Shown: in pieces, positions 9,385 to 11,111 of the stretch
Layout: each line of letters opens with the position of its first letter
Numbering within the stretch: position 1 is the stretch's first letter
Source of the DNA: Lojkania enalia
Lineage: Eukaryota > Ascomycota > Dothideomycetes > Pleosporales
Reading direction: 5' to 3'
Assembly: GCA_010094045.1 (NCBI GenBank)
Contig: ML986935.1
Coordinates: 7,268 to 18,378 of the forward strand
Length of the DNA: 11,111 nt
Position numbers and translations under genes: made by a program
Notes under the pieces: model-generated
Seen by the model: only the letters and a program-made list of their open reading frames with translations
Told to the model about the DNA's origin: nothing
Databases searched by the model: none

Positions 9385-9611
9385 AGTATATAGTTGTTTA
9401 AATTATATTAAATATTAAAGTAATATATCTTTTACTATTTATTTAGCCTCTTTTAGTAGCTAAAAAAGCTAAGTTTATTTAATTCTTATTTTAGACTATA
9501 TTCTTATTATTTTATTATTATATTGTTATTAAAAGCTTAGATGTTATATTTTAGTAATAGAGTAGACCGCTCGCTTATATAGGCTACTTACTTATAAGGT
9601 ACGTTAATATA
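9385..9611 (+). pseudogene. pogo/Fot1-type DDE_1 transposase fragment, end of catalytic domain (plus strand)
   Basis: In the plus frame through 9445-9611 I read PLLVAKKAKFI (family RLLxxDxHxSHxxxxF), then LLFYYYIVIKSLDVIF (family LPPHxSHxLQPLDVGxF) and RPLAYIGYLLIRYVNI. The last part matches the minus-strand piece at 861-905 almost base for base in inverted orientation. The Asp of the QPLDVG motif is kept. The fragment has neither HTH nor tail and ends at 9611, against a minus-strand core fragment. The family call rests on a short motif string plus the paralogue, so it is less certain than the neighbours; the left limit is approximate. Confidence 0.6.
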
Positions 9612-9620
9612 GTTAATATA
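9603..9620. repeat. Tandem 9-mer at an inverted transposase junction
   Basis: GTTAATATA occurs twice in a row (9603-9611, 9612-9620), exactly where the plus-strand fragment ends and the minus-strand core begins. It may be a microhomology or filler trace of the joining event. Confidence 0.7.
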
Positions 9621-10473
9621 ATTATATATTAAAACTAAGATCTAATTTCTATATATATACTTTAATAGTAAAAAGTAGCCTATATCTAGTAGCTATAATA
9701 GATATAATAAGTAAGCTAGTATATAGAGTAGAATAGTACTCTATTCCTTGCACAGTTTCTAGAAATTAAGCGAGTTATAACTATTATAGCTATTAAAAAT
9801 TAGTAGTTAATATATATCTATAAAAGTACTTTAACTATTTAATATTAAGTTTATTTATTATCTAGCTATTCTTACTAACTATAATAGTCTAGTTCTTAGG
9901 TATATTATTACCTTTGTACTAGATAGAGAGATAGTAGTAGCTAGTAATAATAATAAAGGGTAGAAGCGTCTAGCTAGTAGTATTAATCTCTTAAATTACT
10001 AAAATCTATTTATAATTACCTAATTAAATTGCCTTTAGTTAATTATATCTCTCTATACTTATAATAACTAGTTATAATAAAATATTACCTATTTAAAAAC
10101 TAGATTTATTAAAGTTATATATATCTTTATAATATAATACTATACTTCTTTTTAGTATACTATATAAGTTTAAACTAGTTTTTAATTATTTTAGAATCTT
10201 CGTATAAAGTTCTCTAGTAATTATAAAGCTAATTTAAGTATATCTTAAGTTTAGGAGTACGTTTAATAAAGTTCCTAGGCTAATATATACTAATCTAGCC
10301 TATACTATATTTAGTAAGTAAGTTATTAGCTATATCTTATATACTAGTTAAAGTAGACGTAAATTCTTATAAATCTAGGTTAAATATATATTAAATAATA
10401 ACCTCCTCTTTAGATTTTATTAGTCTCTTTAAGTTAGGCTTATAATTATACTATAAGCGGATTCTAGTATATT
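9612..10473 (-). pseudogene. pogo/Fot1-type DDE_1 transposase remnant (HTH to catalytic core, no tail)
   Basis: The most complete transposase piece. On the minus strand it starts inside the N-terminal HTH (TRIRL, family TLRxRL) and continues NLKRLIKSKEEVII, PRNFIKRTPKLK and YTKKKYS, then the core with DIYNFNKSSF (YNxDE, Asp to Asn at 10108-10110), LGNYK, PFIII and the LLIFxSYN segment (Asn at 9792-9794). The third Asp is kept, LDIGY with codon 9684-9686, where the sister copy at 1676-1678 has Asn. A small frameshift separates HTH and core near 10130, and a 23-bp deletion relative to 1097-2145 lies near 9820. The tail is missing: homology stops at 9612. Stops are TAA/TAG. Confidence 0.87.
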
Positions 10474-10474
10474 T

Positions 10475-10683
10475 ATTATAAGAGGCTACGAGTAGGGATA
10501 ATAAGGCTTATCTAACACTTAGTATAGTATACTACATACAGATCTCAGGTGTTGTATAAGAGGATAGCTAAAGAGTAAGCTAAACGTAAGGTAAGTAGGA
10601 AGATAAAGGGAAAGAAGAAAATATATATACTAAAGCGAGTGCGTTATATATAAATATTAGAGAGAATATAAGAATACTATAAT
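10475..10683 (+). repeat. Repeat D, copy 3 (empty target site)
   Basis: Copy of 2146-2353 with GATCTC at 10541 and the same 143-bp end. It finishes with ATAAT at 10679-10683 and runs straight into AGTA and lead F, with no retrotransposon between. This is the unoccupied paralogue of the Copia target. On its left it lies head to head with the minus-strand transposase remnant that begins at 10473. Confidence 0.88.
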
Positions 10684-10791
10684 AGTACCCCCCTCTTTAG
10701 AAAGTAGCCGCAATCAGCGATTGTAGCTGTAATATAGGGACCTAGTACAACTAGTTGTCTATTTTATATAGGGTAGAACTGTTTCTAGCTA
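10684..10791. repeat. Lead of repeat F, copy 2
   Basis: Gap-free paralogue of 8010-8117. It is less altered: a run of six C (10688-10693) and an inverted repeat CAATC-AGC-GATTG, which in copy 1 have become TTCTCC and a broken form by C to T and G to A changes. Confidence 0.85.
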
Positions 10792-11111
10792 GCTAGCGTC
10801 TAGTATAATAAGCGATATACTAAATAAGCTTAATATAGTTGTTATATTACTAACAGAACAGGGAACTAGCGTCTAATATAATAAGTAATATACTAAATAG
10901 CTTAATATAGTCGTTATATTACTAATAGAACGGAGAGTTATTTAACTCTTTAAGAAGCTGGCGGAACAGGAACTAGTATCTAGTACGATAAGTAATATAC
11001 TAAATAAGCTTAATATAGTCGTCGTATTACTAATAGAATAGAGAACTAATATCTAGTACAACGAGTAATATACTAAACAAGCTTAATATAGTTATTATAT
11101 TACTAATAGAA
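10792..11111. repeat. Tandem array F, copy 2: 73/107-bp steps, continues past the window
   Basis: Units start at 10792, 10865, 10972 and 11045 (steps 73, 107, 73), the same alternation as 8118-8553 with one base lost in a unit (AAATAGCTT for AAATAAGCTT near 10900). The GAGTTA-TT-TAACTC palindrome recurs at 10935-10948. The array is cut by the window end. Confidence 0.9.

Noticed and set aside
10732..10760. Short inverted repeat near ACAACTAGTTGT (10747-10758) as an operator or terminator
   Set aside because: It is a palindrome in lead F of both copies, but with no intact gene near it and so many AT-rich palindromes in the window, a regulatory role cannot be supported.
1..11111. Mitochondrial or bacterial AT-rich DNA
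   Set aside because: Fungal-type Copia and pogo elements, CpA/TpG depletion and transition-only LTR divergence fit RIP in a fungal nuclear genome. No tRNA, rRNA or respiratory genes are seen.

Overview
The window looks like a transposon graveyard in an AT-rich block of a filamentous ascomycete (Pezizomycotina) genome. I find no intact gene. The bases are dominated by TpA, with CpA and TpG scarce. Recognisable transposon reading frames are broken almost only by TAA and TAG, at positions where the families carry Gln (CAA/CAG) or Trp (TGG). Catalytic Asp codons have become Asn. The two LTRs of one element differ by transitions only. Together these point to repeat-induced point mutation (RIP).

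Layout. 1-354: unassigned sequence with one weak decayed frame. 355-2145: two minus-strand remnants of pogo/Fot1-type (DDE_1) transposases; 355-1096 holds the end of the catalytic domain and the C-terminal tail, 1097-2145 the catalytic domain and tail. 2146-2353: copy 1 of a ~210-bp repeat (D1). 2354-8004: a complete but RIP-killed Ty1/Copia retrotransposon on the plus strand, with 204-bp LTRs, a 5-bp target duplication, gag, protease, integrase, reverse transcriptase and RNase H, in the Copia domain order. 8005-8553: resumed host repeat, a 113-bp lead and then a tandem array with alternating 73- and 108-bp steps. 8554-9032: an unrecognised decayed plus-strand frame with a 21-bp in-frame repeat, ending in D2. 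9036-10473: three more pogo transposase pieces in mixed orientation (HTH only, minus; catalytic piece, plus; HTH plus catalytic, minus). 10475-11111: D3, the 113-bp lead and a second copy of the tandem array, running off the window.

The pieces explain each other. The minus-strand copies 9612-10473 (HTH to catalytic core) and 1097-2145 (core to tail) overlap in the core, and together they define one transposase family. D3 with its following lead is an unoccupied paralogue of the site where the Copia element landed, so the insertion can be placed to the base. I see no sign of a new functional system. The points of interest are the molecular archaeology: the exact empty site, the paired LTR mutation record, the alternating tandem array, the 12-bp GATAT repeats in the LTR, and the symmetric transposase junction near 9611.
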